A DNA stretch of 64,000 nt, taken from contig NC_089991.1 in assembly GCF_036417845.1 (NCBI RefSeq), forward strand, positions 15,097,001 through 15,161,000. The letters run 5' to 3'. Position numbers and translations under genes: made by a program. Below are positions 27,346 to 43,100 of this stretch, one piece after another. The stretch is from Apteryx mantelli. Lineage: Eukaryota > Chordata > Aves > Apterygiformes > Apterygidae. Numbering within the stretch: the first letter of the stretch is position 1; every line of letters starts with the position of its first letter. The notes below the pieces were generated by a model. It searched no databases and was not told the DNA's origin. It saw only the letters and a list, made by a program, of their open reading frames with translations.

Positions 27346-28413
27346 TCCTGCATGTGCTCGAGAGACTGCACAGACTGGCTGAAACAGGAGTATAATTAAA
27401 TTTTCTGCTTTTGACTCATTTATACCCAAACCCCACCCACTGGTTTAACACATTTACAGTATCATTAAGAGTTTTAAAATCCAGCAGTGTTCAAACTTTG
27501 TCATAGAAGCAGGTCAGGAAAGAAGGGCACTGGCATATTATGCAAAAAAACTTACTCAGAATTGCCTAGCACCATGCTAGGCATTCAGCTTTAATTACTA
27601 CTGACATTCTGCAGTGAAAATATCCATTGATGTCATATTCCGAATTAATTTCTATATTCTCCTCTGGAACTGGAGGCACTGATTTTAAAGAAAGTAAAAC
27701 ATCCATTAAACATAGTCTATACATTTCTGATTCCGAACTTGGCATTTTTACTGCACTAAGCAGGTTGAATTATACTAGGTCTGGTGTTATACTGCTCAGT
27801 AGCAGAAAAAATAGCAGACAGACTATTTTTATTCTCTCTGGGTTCTAGTTAGAAAAAGTAAAAATGAAAACCACTGGCAAAAATTTGTGCTGAACTTTCC
27901 AAATGCACAATAAGCTGAAGTTCATCAGAGCGGAGAGCGGCTGTGTGACAGTTTGTTTGAATGAATCTAATTATTGGTCTTGTCAGTAATGTGTTGCATC
28001 AAATCGTTCTCTCAAAGGGAAGTAATGCAACAGCACTGTGTACATACTAAGTGATATTTTGGTGGAGAGTTGCATAAGCTAAGTGACAATTAGATTTGTT
28101 TCATAATAGGTCCCACCTGAGTCAGGAAGAGAAAAAATAGACATGCCAAAGGTGATAAGCACTGCTGTTCCTTTGAACAGACAGAATATGATCTCAACTG
28201 TACTAACACAAAATTTTGCTAAGTGAGCTGTAACCTCAACTGTTATGTGACATCCTTGCTGTGAGTCTCCTTATATAAAGCAGGCTATTTTTCAATATTT
28301 TGTACAGTACTATTAAAACCAGGATATGCGTGCAATGTCAGTCTCCAAAGGTGTTGCCTGTAAATTCATATATTTCAAGACTTTTTTTTTCCTCATTTTT
28401 ATTTCTTTAACAG

Positions 28414-28562
28414 TTCCACCCAAAAGGGAGATGATGATTATGAAGATTACACCTCAAATAAGACTTGGGTTTTGACTCCCAAAGTCCATGAGAGTGATGT
28501 CACTCTTATTTTAAATGGCTTGCTGGAAGGATATGACAACAAGCTGAGACCTGACATAGGAG
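28414..28562 (+). CDS. GABRG2: GABRG2 coding exon 2 (start of mature N-terminus)
   Basis: The acceptor TTTAACAG ends at 28413 and the donor G|GTACGT begins at 28563. The 149-nt exon completes codon 36 (Cys) and encodes residues 37-85 plus the first base of Val86. The predicted mature start is [10 protein letters not shown] at 39-48. N51-K-T is an N-glycosylation sequon. NKLRPDIG at 78-85 is the family hallmark at the start of the extracellular domain, with R81 equivalent to mature R43. Relative to mammalian gamma-2 as remembered, a few substitutions are visible (HESD where mammals have PEGD, and LILNG for VILNN). This is typical variation in this segment. Confidence 0.97.
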
Positions 28563-30219
28563 GTACGTTGCTTTTCTTTTTCGCCTGCTTCTGATTAAGT
28601 GGGCTGATTAAGAGAAAGAATGTTCATGTTGTATTATGTTACATAGGAAACAGAATCTATTCAAAGTAGTGACAAAAACAAAATATGATGTAGTAAAACA
28701 TCAGTGGCACGAAAAGCAGCCATGCTTTTGGAAGCTGGCATCTATTGTTAAGATCGCTGAGTATATCCTGAGACACCTCTCGAGAGCATTCGAATTTGCT
28801 GAATCAGGCTGCCTGACATCATCCATCTGCATAAGAAGTTTGGAATTTAACTTTTGAGGAACTAAAAAGCCAGTTTTTATCTTCTTTATATAGCTAAGAG
28901 ATATTGTTAGACAGTCACAAACAACAGATCACAAAAGGAAGGCCAAAGTAAGGATAATGTAGCCTGATTCCTGCATGATGGGATGGACACAGACAGAGCC
29001 ACTATTAGCAGCAGGTTTGCGTTGACCTGTGCAGCACCTGTGCTCACTGGCTCACGGGGCGAGAAGTGACGGGGAATGGGGTACAGCAGAGGAAGCGTTC
29101 ACAAAAGATAAATTTAATCCAGTAAGGCTAACCTCCCTGGATTCCCCCTGCAGCCAAGGTAAGTAGACAGACTCCAACTCGGACTCAGAGGGAGTCTTGG
29201 CTGCTCTGAACCATCTTTTGGAGGAACCTTCCCCTTCACTGGTTAGTGAGGGAGCCCAGAGAGAAAAGTCTTCCCATGTGGAAGTCGGTCAGCCTGAGAA
29301 TGCCCCAGGTGTGCACAGAGCAGCCAGGCGATAGCTCTGTAGAAAAGGATACAGCAGAAATAATATTATGGAAAAGAGAACTCATGGATGAGGCAGGCAG
29401 AGAGCAGCAAGGTTAATGAGGGAGGCTGTTTCTAACAAGTTTATAGAGGCTTATGAAACATGGAAATTTTCCACCGTGAGGGATAACATGAGTATTTAAC
29501 CTTCAATGCATGTACATACTGTAATTTAGCAGAGGAATTTGCCTCATTCTCCCAATTCAAGACTTTAGAGAACAGAAACAAACTAAGCATTCGTAAAAAG
29601 CATCTGGAAAAAAAAAAGATCTTTTAGCCAAGGTGTAGGGGAATAATATAGTCACAATAGAGTAATTTCAAAATAAATGAATCTAATAAATGAATCTTTT
29701 ATTCCTGTTCTAGAGCCCTGAATACTGCTGTTGCTTTGGGCTCATGAAATTGTTAATTACCAACAGCCATCTCTGCAGGCAATAGCAGTCATGTTGTATT
29801 TGGCATTATAGCGTAAAATGAGTGATGCAACACATCACAAGAGGAAAAAGTTTGCTTTCGCTGATAGCGTTTTGTCAAATGTGTTGCTGTGACCTGACAC
29901 AAAATGCACATACTCTCAGTCAGATATGACTCACTCTAAGGTAATGACACTGGTTTCAGTATTGGTTCTTATAGCGTAAGTGCATTTGTTCTGATAGCAC
30001 AAATGATATAAGAACTTGTCCCAAAGGGTCTCCATCTAATTTCGACCTTGAGACATCACTGCCAATTTATGTTTATCCTATTATTTTTTTTTGGAGATAG
30101 ACATTTGAATGTGAGGCAACTGTAGCCATACAACAGAGGCACTTCTGCTTGTGTTTGACTCGCATGTAGTTCATTTTGACCTTCGCTCACACTAGTGATT
30201 CTTGTTGTTTCTCTTGCAG
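28563..30219 (+). other. GABRG2: GABRG2 intron 2
   Basis: A 1657-nt intron bounded by GTACGT and TCTCTTGCAG. It holds no recognised repeat or gene. A strong acceptor-like CCCCCTGCAG at 29144-29153 is followed 5 nt later by a perfect donor, GTAAGT at 29159, described under findings. Confidence 0.9.
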
Positions 30220-30287
30220 TTAAACCGACAGTGATTCACACTGACATGTATGTAAATAGCATTGGGCCAGTGAATGCTATCAATATG
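30220..30287 (+). CDS. GABRG2: GABRG2 coding exon 3
   Basis: A 68-nt exon between TTGCAG at 30219 and ATG|GTAGGT at 30288. It completes Val86 and encodes [20 protein letters not shown] and NM (residues 87-108). These are the first strands of the extracellular beta-sandwich, nearly identical to mammalian gamma-2 (TVIHT here against TLIHT). It ends in phase 0. Confidence 0.98.
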
Positions 30288-31591
<1,304 letters not shown>

Positions 31592-33281
31592 TGAAGTCAG
31601 GTCACTTGATATTAACCCAAAGAAAAAACATATTTTTTTTCCTATTACTTATGGGTACAATCCTGAAAAGGGGAAATATTAGAAGGTATTACTTGCATGC
31701 AGTCTATTTAGAATGTTTGATATTGACACAGTAAAAGAGTTTCATTTCTACATATAGATTGCACTGTCTGGCTCACAAATAATCACATTCTTATGTCAAA
31801 ATCAATATAAGCATGGTTATAGCAATTCATCTTCATTTTCATGTATTTTTTATTGTTTACCAGTAGTTTAGTCACTATTGCCTTTTACTTTTGTGTTCTG
31901 TTAAATTGAGGAATTTGAAGTATCTTTGAACTAAGCAGACAGTATAAGAGATATATTATGTATGTCAAAGGCCTCTATTCTGAACTGATTACAGTTTAGC
32001 TAGATGAAGCTCCACCCTGCAAAAGCATTTGATTCCTTAAACTTCTTGTGAAAATAAGGATTCTCTTTTTAGCATTGGTCATTTATGGTTTAATCAAAAA
32101 CCCGCAGATATGCCCTGTTCCAATAATATTTTCATGAATCTAAACTTGATAAGCTCATCTCCAGATTACTCAATGATGCATACATTTTTTTGAGTCAGAT
32201 TACCTTTATAAACTATCTTTTCAATAATTAAGTTACATGTATGCCTACATTTAAAAATTACATATGCAATATGTACTAATCTAAATGACATACTCCCAGT
32301 GACCACAAGGAAAGATGTTTCCTACGTTTGAAAAGCCTATATGCATTTTTTTTCTTACATGTGATATAATATTTGGCTCTGTGTAAAACAGTAAAGATAA
32401 AGACAGTATCTGTTCAAGAGAGTATATAATTTAAAATGAGAGAACATAATCAAAGATGTTAGGCATAGGACCACTGAGCTTCAAACTGCTTTTTTTCAAA
32501 GTGTTTCTGGTTTTCTGCTTTTTTTTATTGGATGACAAAAATAAAGTTTTGAAGGAAAGCATATTCATTATCATTTTAATAAACAGATATGAAGCTTTGG
32601 TTAAGAGACTTTTTAATATTGCAAGAACTGCCCGAATTACAAAAAGAGTTTTATTTCATAGTTATTTTACATTCATTACACAATGCATCGTCAGAAGAGA
32701 TAAGAGAACGACTGGAATTGAAATCCAGTGCAAATCAAAGTCAGTCTGATAAAGAAGATGCTAGATCTCCTTTTGAAATGTTAAATTGGACTTAGCTACA
32801 CTACCTCCTCTTCAGACTTCATTACCTTTCTCTTCAAACCATTCAGCTTCTCTCATTAGGAGGAGATCTCTGATGACAGATCTTTAGAAACATGGTTATC
32901 TGATATTAATGTATAGTTAGTTGTTCTAGTGAGTCACAGCAAGCACCAGTAATGATTTATCCTATATCCTGGATCAAGTCAAAAACGAAATGTGATAGTT
33001 TCATTGCAGATCTGCATTAAAGAAAAAATGTAAAAACACCTTTTCAGAAAACTGAGAAATGTAATGTTCTGACAGATGTGCATGTGAAATCTTGCACAGA
33101 GCATGTGAGAATCTAATTATTACTGTTAGTATTAAGCAACAAACCTTAAATAATTTCCTAAACAAAATAGTAAGAATCTCATCATTTGTGAGGCATATTT
33201 TGCCAGTTGTGCCTCTCAAAGCAAAACTATTAATTCAGACTAAGGTTTTTTGTCAAGCAGAAACATGAGTGAAACTGGTTA

Positions 33282-34262
33282 GGCATGTGAAAGTTGGGGC
33301 TGCCTTGTCTGGAGTGACCATGAGCTGGTGGAGTTCAGGATCCTGAGAGGAGGGAACAAGACAAGTAGCAGGATCACAGCCCTGGACTAAAGGAGAGCAG
33401 ATTTTGGCCTCTTCAGAGGTCTGCTTGGAAGAATTGCATGTGATACCACCCTGGAGAGAAGAGGGGTCCAGGAGAGCTGACTGATTTTCAAGGATCACCT
33501 CCTCCAAGCAAGGTCCACCCTGACCAGCAGGAAGTCAAGCAAAGGTGGCAGGAGACCTGCATGGGTGAACAAGGAGCTCCTGACAAAACACAAATGTAAA
33601 AAGGAAGCATTCAAGAGGTGGAAGCAGGGACAGGTGACCCAGGAGGAATACAGAGACACTGTCTGAGCATGCAGGGATGGGCTTAGGAAAGCCAAAGCCC
33701 ACCTGGAGTTGAATCTGGCAAGGGATGAGAGCAATAAGAAAGCTTCTACAGGTATATCAGCAGCAAAAGGAAAACTAGGGAAAATGTGGGACCTCTGCTG
33801 AATGGGGCAGGAGTCCTGGTGACAAAGGATATGGAAAAGGCCACAGTACATAATGTCTTCTTCACCTTGGTCTTTACTGGTAAGACCAGCCTTCAGCAAT
33901 CCTAGGCACTTGAGAGAAGAGAAGTCTGGAGCAAGGAAGACTTACCTTCAGTAGAGGATTTCGACACTGTCTCCCACAGTATCCTCCCTGACAAACTGAT
34001 AAAGTACAGACTAGATAAGTGGACAGCGAGATGAACTGAAAACTAGCTGAACTGCCCAGCTCAAAGGGCAGAAAAAGCATTTTACTGTGAGAGTGGTTAA
34101 ACACTGGAACAGGTTGCCAAGAGACATTGGAGATATTCTAAACCCAACGGGGGACAGTCCTGGACAACCTGCTGTAGTTGATCCTGCCTTGAGCAGAGGA
34201 GTTGGATCCCTGGGATCTCCAGAGATCCTTGCCAACCTCAGCATTGCTGTTATTCTGTGATT
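33282..34262 (+). mobile_element. CR1 LINE, 5'-truncated with two internal deletions
   Basis: This is a non-LTR retrotransposon of the CR1 family in the same orientation as GABRG2. It enters at the end of the endonuclease domain (SDHELVEF coded near 33313-33336). It continues through the spacer with recognisable CR1 coding text ([18 protein letters not shown]-like, KAKAHLELNLA, NGAG, VFTGKT). It then jumps near 33958 to the FDTVSH block of the reverse transcriptase and jumps again near 34071 to the 3' end (TTTTACTGTGAG, ACTGGAACAGGTTGCCAAG, GAGCAGAGGAGTTGG, ending TTATTCTGTGATT). The RT catalytic FADD segment lies in the second deletion. An in-frame stop occurs soon after the start (CTGGACTAAAGG). 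The copy is dead. Minus-strand open frames across it are antisense artefacts. Confidence 0.93.
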
Positions 34263-35657
34263 ACACGAAAACTGGCTTTCTGCTCATGAATGAAATCAAG
34301 TCATTTCCACAAGAGAAAAAAAATAAAAACAGTAGTAAATCTGAATCCATCCCAGATTCAAACTATGTTAAATATATTCACAAGAGAAAAAGCAATATTA
34401 AAGGAAGATCTTATCATTCTTTTTGATCTGTATTATGATTATCTTGAAGTGAAACTTAAGATGGTGGAAATGAGATGAGAAAGAAAGTATAATACTCATA
34501 GCACAAAGAATCAGTTCTACTTTTGTGTCAGAGACAGGACTTCCATTAATTTCAGTGAAAATGAGATTTGTTCCTAAATCCCTAATATAGTTTCCTTTGG
34601 ACTTCATCAGCTTGGCGGCTAGCAGCCAGAAGACCCCTCTACATCCTATAGTATGAGACACAAGGAGATATCTGCATGGAACACCTACACGGAAGAGACA
34701 GGAAGTAGAAACAACCCATAAAGTTGCTCATTTGGACATCAAAGAACGAACAAAGAATAGAAAGCTATATTTTTCATGGAATTCGAGGAACAAATAAATA
34801 GCACTCTACTCTTTTTTTTCCCCTCTCTCATTCCCCTCTGCCCTCCTTTCCAAAGCTGTTTCCTCTCATGGATTATTTGCTACAAGTCCATCTATCATGC
34901 AGCTCATGACAGGGCTGGGGATATGCATAGGCTAGCAACAACGAAGGTACTGAATGAAAAATGGTAGAGTTTTTCGTAGGCACATCAATGGACACATCTC
35001 ATCTAATTTTGGTTTTCTGAAAGTACATGTCTCTACCTGAAAGATACCTACATCACCTACATGACCTTAGCTACCATAGAGATTCTCCTAACATTCTTTG
35101 GAGAGAAACACACATTTTTAGTACATTCTTCTTCTAACTTAGTTTAGATACCTATTTTGAAATGAAATGAAGTATATCCTCAGAGTGCCTTTTTCCTACT
35201 AGCTATGAAGGTAGTCTAGATGACTGTCTTGGACGTAGATGTCTAAATTTGGACAGAGGACTCACATCTGTCATTTCTAAAATAGATTTTTTTTTCATGT
35301 TAAATATATCTCCATAGTGCATTATGGCATGTTGTGACATAGAGATTTGTCACTGCTTGTATGAGATGACCTGCATATTCACATATGGATTTGCTAGTCA
35401 TGAGTAATGCTGCCATTTCAGATGCATAGGAACAAAACTTTAATACCTTATTCTATTACAGTCTTGAAAGCAGATGATAAGTGCCTTTGTAACTGAGAAA
35501 CAAACACTGCTTATCAATAACCATGACGTCTTACTGTGTTTGGAATAGCCAAAATAATATATACACATTGATACTTCTGTTTACGATATCTATTTGCATA
35601 TTTCATAACCTTGTTCAATATTAGTAAGAATCTTGTTTTGCAAGTACAGATTTCTAG

Positions 35658-36652
<995 letters not shown>

Positions 36653-39332
36653 TAGGATTTTATTGAAGAAAAAAAAGAAATCTGATTGTCTGGAACTCAG
36701 CACTGGCACTTCACAGAACAAATACAGGCTTTTTAACACCTATGGCATGACCCAAGCTTTAGTATTTCTGAAGGAGAACTCACAGGAAGAAAAATGAGTT
36801 GTAGTCTACTGTCCATTCTTGGATTCTCCAAGGTTGGATTTCTGAAAGAAATTCCTAGAACTGACAAGAGAAAGCCACTACCGGCAAGGGGTGGGGAGGC
36901 TAGACCATACTGCCTAGCCTGCCTCAGTGTAAAAAACAGCATAGGTGAGCCACTAAGGTGACAGTGATAAGCAGATGTTGCTTTTAATGTCTTACCATTC
37001 CATTCTCCGTCTCCCAAAAGCAGAATGCAGGTCTGGGCAGAAAAGAAATTCAAAGTCCCAACCTCTTTACTACAGCAGCTCCAAGTGTATTTTGTTCCTT
37101 AAAACAGGGCACATTCAGCTCTCATTAAAAAGAACAGTCTTGCAAGCCAGAGTCTCAGATGATTCTCCTGCATATTTCTATCTCCTTGGAAACAAGTAAT
37201 GGAATTTAAAATGATAAATGAGGAAGGACTCAACTTTTAATAAAAATGGCAATTTAAATCCCAGTAACTAAGCAGGAAAATAAATTCTCCTAGACATATA
37301 TATTGTTGTATTTGTTGGTGGAAAGGAAATCAGTAAATATGAGAGGAACTGCATATTAATATTCTTGTATGTGCATGATATCCCTTGTCTTTGATTTCTT
37401 ACTTTCAAAAAGAATAGTGAAATGAAAGCAGTTTTTCTTTTCAGGTTGCTTTTGATTTTTACCTCTATGTTACTGTTCTGGCAAATATATTGATTTAAAT
37501 TCAAAGACCTTTGTGCTTATTCTGACTTCAGAAATATCCCCATCCATTAAAAGAAATAACACAATTATTTCTAAAAGGTCAGCATTGCTGTTATATTCAG
37601 AAGGAGAGTGAAATCTGCTAGAGCTGAGCGCAGCCTGCTGTGCATTACACTGGAGTGCAAACAAAGAGGTTGAGAATTAATTCAACATCCAACTTGTGAA
37701 TCACTGGATATTAAGCACTGATGACATGTTTAGTCTTATATGTAGGGTAAAAACGGACTGAAGCCTCCCCGTTGTAGCCACATTTGCCTTATGGCATCTT
37801 CTGCCATTCTAGCTGAGGAAGATATTTAGTCAGCTATTCAAGAAAGCATTTGACCTTTCACATTTGCCCAAGGAAAAAAATAAAGGTGCAAAAGAGGACA
37901 AGAGAGGAGCGTGCATGGGAGCCATAGCCACTAATAACTACCATTATATGTGACACGGTGGAATTGCTCTCAAAGCAAAAATATAAACAGCAATGCATCT
38001 CAGCTCAGACTGCCCCTGCAGCAGGCACAGAACAACAGGCAGCAGTGAGCCAAAGTGTGGTTCAAGGTCCCATCCTGCTCAAGCTGAACCCTGCCTTTAC
38101 TTCAGACTTAATTTGAGTTTCTTTTATTTGCTGTTTTTCTTTCTTTTTCTGCTTGAACCATTCTCTAATAAACTGGTTTTGGCCAGAGATAAAAAGCAAT
38201 AAAATCTCAACATACTACAAGCTTCAGATCCACTGTTCCAGCACATCTTGCACGGGTGAATCAAAAGCAGTTCCTAATATTCTGCTAATGCGAAGAGAGT
38301 ACTTACTGAGAAATAAACTAAAAATAAAAGACAAACAGGAAAAAGACACATTCCCGTTCAAAGAGAAGCATTTTTCGGGGGCTAACCACTCAAGTTTGTA
38401 TTACTTTCCTGGAGTACTACCATAATGTTGTGCCAGTTGTTTTTAATATGATGACAAACACCAGCCTTTTTAATTTGCTTAAACAAAAATAAGTAATTAG
38501 CAGTTAGCATGCACTTTAAAGCAGCAAAGAATCACTCTAGTTATCACTAGATTCCTAAGAAGAAATGCTCCTGAAAGCTACTTAGCCCTGCTGAGCTGCT
38601 TTCAAAGATCTGCTGGGTAAAAAAAAAACTTGGAAAAAAGTCCTGCTTGTATGCTTCTTCTCTGTGGTTATCATGTTTGATTTTCCTTGCTCCTTTTGTT
38701 TTTATGACCACAGATAGGCATGAAAATTTGCTTTGATTTTGATCCAGGTGCATTATCTAAGCAATCACAAGGTGAAACAACAAAAGAGGACTGTTAGTGA
38801 ATCTGGTCTGTCTCCTATAAATATTGTGATAGAGCTGGCAGGGCCTAGACAGTGTTCACTGTTTAGCTAGGTGTGCTGGGAACAGCATTAAGTTCAGTAT
38901 TCCTCAACCAGTCCCATTTGCTGCCTATAATCACTCTCTTACATACACACATATTTTTAACAGTTTCTCCAATAGAAAAGACATAGGAAAAACGTTCCAA
39001 GCTCTTAGATTTATTTGCAACCTATGTGCAGCCTGCATGTGCCCATGAAGTGCTTGAATGCCCACATGGCCAAGGCGAGTCTCAGGGCTTTGGGCAGCTC
39101 ATTTCCTGCTGTGGGTGATGGGGTTTAGGTGCAAACTAAATGATAGTCCCGCTGGCAACATTTCGGTGAGGATGTGAGCTTAGGTACAGTGGAGGAGATG
39201 ATGGAAAGACTAAGGAGATTTTGGAAAGAGGAATTTATTTCCCAAATTTCTTCCCCCAAACCAAATTTAGATGACAAGGGAAACCAGAGCAACCAGAACA
39301 CAAGAAGGGGGAATTAGAGCATATGAGATTTA

Positions 39333-39716
39333 ATGGTTAGAGAGCAGCTGGAGCCTTGGGAGTTACAGCATTTAACCTGGAGCCCACTTTCCACACCTGC
39401 ATTGATTGCACTTCAGATTGAACTCGTCGTTCTGGCTACACACCTCCCAGGGGCCAATACAGCCAGCCCTTCGCAGGGCTCCCGCCCGGCTGGGCCACTG
39501 CAGGAAAGAACCAGAAAGCGTGCTGAAACGTGGTGGTTACGAACTCCAATACCTCACGTTCTGCCATATCATAGCAGAAGGTGTGAGATCTGGGCTGAGC
39601 TATGGACAGAGAAGGGCAAGTATCGTTCGTGTATAAGGTTCATAAGAGCTGACAGACTTGCTGAAGTGACCACATTTATCTGCAGCTCTTCCTGTGCGTG
39701 CCCCGGCAGATGTTAG
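39333..39716 (+). other. open frame of 127 codons, no recognised product
   Basis: ATG at 39333 to TAG at 39714-39716, in a locally GC- and CpG-richer part of intron 6. The product begins MVREQLEPWELQHLTW and has Arg/Cys-rich segments but no domain, signal peptide or membrane segment I recognise. An overlapping 76-codon frame lies in another phase. Most likely a chance frame caused by fewer AT-rich stop codons. Confidence 0.15.
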
Positions 39717-39821
39717 ACAGCACAGCTGTAAGATGTAAAAGAGCACCAGATGTTGGAGCTGTGTCCCCGAGCGGGTAGAAAATCCTGGTAACAGCAGCAA
39801 AAAGCAGCTGAACTATTACAA

Positions 39822-39833
39822 CCCCCCCCCCCC
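39822..39833. repeat. poly-C homopolymer (12 nt)
   Basis: An uninterrupted C run, unusual in this AT-rich intron. Homopolymer length may be affected by sequencing error. Confidence 0.9.
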
Positions 39834-40110
39834 GTTTCTCTTATCTGAAATGAGTCTCCCTGAATTGTTACCTTGTTACTCTCCCTACCGAACTTAATTT
39901 TCTTTGAAAGTCACAGACAACCAAGCAACAAGACATGATTTAGCTAACGGAATCCAGTGTCCACAATAGCTGGGACTGTTAAGAAAAGGTACTAGCAACT
40001 CTCCAGTTGCAGATATATGAATATTTCATTAAAACGACTAGATAGTCTGTACAGTAACAACACAGAAATAACCAGGCATGCAGAACTACAGCCAGTATTC
40101 CCTCCCAGCC

Positions 40111-40129
40111 TTTTTTTTTTTTTTTTTTT
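40111..40129. repeat. poly-T homopolymer (19 nt)
   Basis: An uninterrupted T run. On the minus strand it would be a poly-A tail, but no retroposon body is recognised upstream on that strand. Confidence 0.9.
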
Positions 40130-43100
40130 ACAACCTATGCTATGTAAACAGCAGTGATTTAGTTCACATTATTTGGAATAAAATGCATAGTAGGGGATAA
40201 TATTATCTGAGTTAAATAAAACAATCCAGTTGACCTTGTGTTCATATAAACTGAGATGGGTTTAAGATTTATTGTATCATTGAAGTAAGTCGACGGTCAC
40301 TGCTCAAACACTGCTGATCTTGCTCATTTAGTAAGAAACTATCCTTTCTTCTGCGTGAACTTTTTGTTCACAGTACAAGGCCCCATCCCCACAATGGTAC
40401 TGCAATTCTCCAATAAAAAGGGACGAGCTGGTGGAAAAGTATTTCCCTTGTCAAGGCTGGAGTGCCATCAGTGACTGAGTCTGGGGAATAAATATTCAAC
40501 TTTTCCTGAAATTTGGATGGACAAAGTCATGTGTAGTCTTTACAAATCAAGCTGTTATTTATTTTATAAAATCCTACCTCAAACCTAATGCTGAAGAAGG
40601 CAGTTGTTTTACTAAGACATGTTCAGAGTTCATGGTATATTTTATATATCTTTATTTAAGGATGTGTGATTTATTAGAAGTATGATCTACATGTTTGTAC
40701 TACTGTTAAAATGGTTGGTAAGTGTGGCAGAGAGTGGACAGTTAACATAGAAAGAAAAAGAGTTGTATCATATCATAACCAGCAATAATAAAGAGAAGAA
40801 AAGCAAAAAGGACTGCTCCTGCACAGGACTTCATTTTACCTCCACATCTAATTCAAATGAATATCACTTATTTTTGCTTTAAAAACAACATTTTCTATCT
40901 TATTTCTTTTCTGACCTTTTAGATTCAGTGTGGATTAAAAATATGTGAGATGGGAAAATAGTTTGGCAAGTTGACCACTTGTGAATCATGTCAGCAAATG
41001 TTGCTGTTCTCCACTTTTTAGATGTCAAAATGAAAATACTATAGAGCTCAGGCAAAATCACATTATAGAATAAAAATGTGTCTCAATGTATGTTGTTTAG
41101 GAGGAACTTCAAAGAAGATTTTCTAGGGAACTCTCGACTCCGATTTGATGAGCAAGAAATTTAAGGTTAATTTTTCCATTTGTTACTGCAGTGCAACAAG
41201 CAATACAGCAATTTACATTTTGCAGTACATAATGCACAATTGGATGACACCAACCAGTGAGATGCTGCGCTTTGGGAACAGTCTAAAACAGGAAAATTCC
41301 AAAATTTGTAACTTGTTACATTAAATAGAGAGAGAGATTCTAGGAAGGAAATACTCAAATGCACAAATACAAAAGGATCAGTAGTTGCGTAGAAAAAAGT
41401 CTGGGAGCTGTAGTAGTCCACAAACGTATTACGATGGAAAACGAGATACCATTGCCAAAAATCCTACTTTTTCTGGGATAGGTTGCCCAGGTTGTTCTAC
41501 GTAAAACTTGGAAGTAATATTAACCCTCCTACTCCATGAGAAACTGATGAGGAATAGTTGCTCCATTCTGCTGAATTAAAAAAATTGTTCACTTTTCAGT
41601 GTGACATTTTAATAAAAAGAGGGAAGTCCAGCAGAAAGCAATAAGTTAAAGTTTTAGAAAACATGGAACCTATAGAAATGTCTGGAAGGATGGAGCTTAT
41701 TTGGAAGAAACAATTTGGTGATCAAAGGACAGCTGATGCTACGGTTCTTTATAGGGTTAGGAGAGAAATAATCAGCTGGTTTGCATCAAGCAAGATATAA
41801 GCAGGGAAAATAATCTAACACACCCTTTTTAAACCATAAGAATAATCAGCACTAGCACAGACTACTTAGGGAGATTGTAGAATACTTGAAATCAAAGGTT
41901 TTAAGAAATAAATTAAGTATCTGTGAGAGAGAGTCTAGAAATATAGTGATCATACCTTAGACCAGGAGGAAAGGACTAACTTATATCTTGAAAGTCTTTC
42001 CATCAATAAGTTTCTATGAATTTCATAATGTTACCTGACAAACTTTAGTCCTACTGCTTATTCAGTGTTTTTGAATGTACATCAATCCTGTTACTTGATA
42101 TTGAACACTGTACTATGCAGAATAGTTTCTGAAAGTGTAATTACTTGGGACAGATGGAGCTTCTGTTATTCACAGTTCATTTCTGTGACTGGATAGTTCC
42201 TTTTCTAGCCTGGACATTATCTAGTCCTTATTCGCAGAGCCAATCCTGAATTTTTAATTAGGTAAAGGCATTATAAAAATAATCGAGAAATAGCAGGTGA
42301 AGAAGTCGCACAGTATCCCCAAGACTGGTGAACCAATGCCTGCAAATTCCTTTTTTAGTTTCTTACTGTTCTGTGTTTTGCAGAGCTAATAGGAACTGTG
42401 CGGTAGAGACTGTGTATTTCTCATAACTGATAAACAGTGTCAAATTGGTAATGAAATATTTATCTCGTTATGCATCTTTTAAGCCACATCAATAGACGTG
42501 TGGATAGTTTCTGCTTATCAGGAAAATGTGGTCCAGGCTATTATTTTGTGGAAGAAGACATATTTCCAGATTTTTATACTTTATCTTAATGTTCTTTGTA
42601 ATGAAGCACACTGTTGGCAGGCAGGCAGCCCCCAGAGCTCTTGAAATGTCCCCAACAGCCAGGAGTCTTTTCTCTATGTTTATTTAGTCAAATATGGTGT
42701 GACAGGTACACATAATATTTAAACATATCTCTGTTGGGAAATAGCCCTGGCATTAAAAATAGCCATAGGTGAGACACCACTGTGCCTGGAAACCCCTGGC
42801 AGGCCCATAAACAGATCTAGTTTTCAATATGGACTGCTCGTAGCATATGGTATTGGCAGGGAAGTCCCTGCGAGCATTGACAAACAGTCCCTGTCTGAAG
42901 GTTTTGATCTAGTGAATAGGTGCAAGATACTAATACCTGCATTTTGCATTTGGCAGCATTTAAACATCTTTGTGCTCACTTCGCAGAGGAGCAAATGATG
43001 ACATAAGCTGTAAATCAGCTCCAGCCCGCTGTGTCTTAGACTGTCTTGTGCATCTTTATTGTTCTCCTGATGGCTTAGGAGGGTATTTGTCTCAATATTC

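Larger units (their letters stand above)
465..28413 (+). other. GABRG2: GABRG2 intron 1 (about 27.9 kb)
   Basis: This is the long first coding intron, bounded by GTAAGA at 465 and a T-rich tract ending TTTAACAG at 28413. It is AT-rich and mostly unique sequence. Open frames in it are short (60-90 codons) and resemble no protein I know. It contains the CpG-rich start (540-970), the palindrome cluster (5010-5128), a CAAA repeat (12497-12520), the GT/GA microsatellite (13911-13966), an A-rich low-complexity stretch (about 19496-19552), a MIR-like relic (about 18550-18700), a poly-A run (24751-24767), a CR1 3' fragment (about 25799-25873) and a small CpG cluster (27225-27345). In the rest I see no gene, RNA gene or recognisable mobile element. 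Confidence 0.85.

Noticed and set aside
29000-29420. Possible LTR or other element in a GC-richer part of intron 2
   Set aside because: No terminal repeats, primer-binding site or polyadenylation signal pattern could be identified.
33495-33899. 134-codon minus-strand open frame
   Set aside because: It is the antisense of the CR1 element, whose coding sense is the + strand.
40111-40129. Poly-T as the tail of a minus-strand processed pseudogene
   Set aside because: No gene-like sequence was recognised in the adjoining sequence on that strand.
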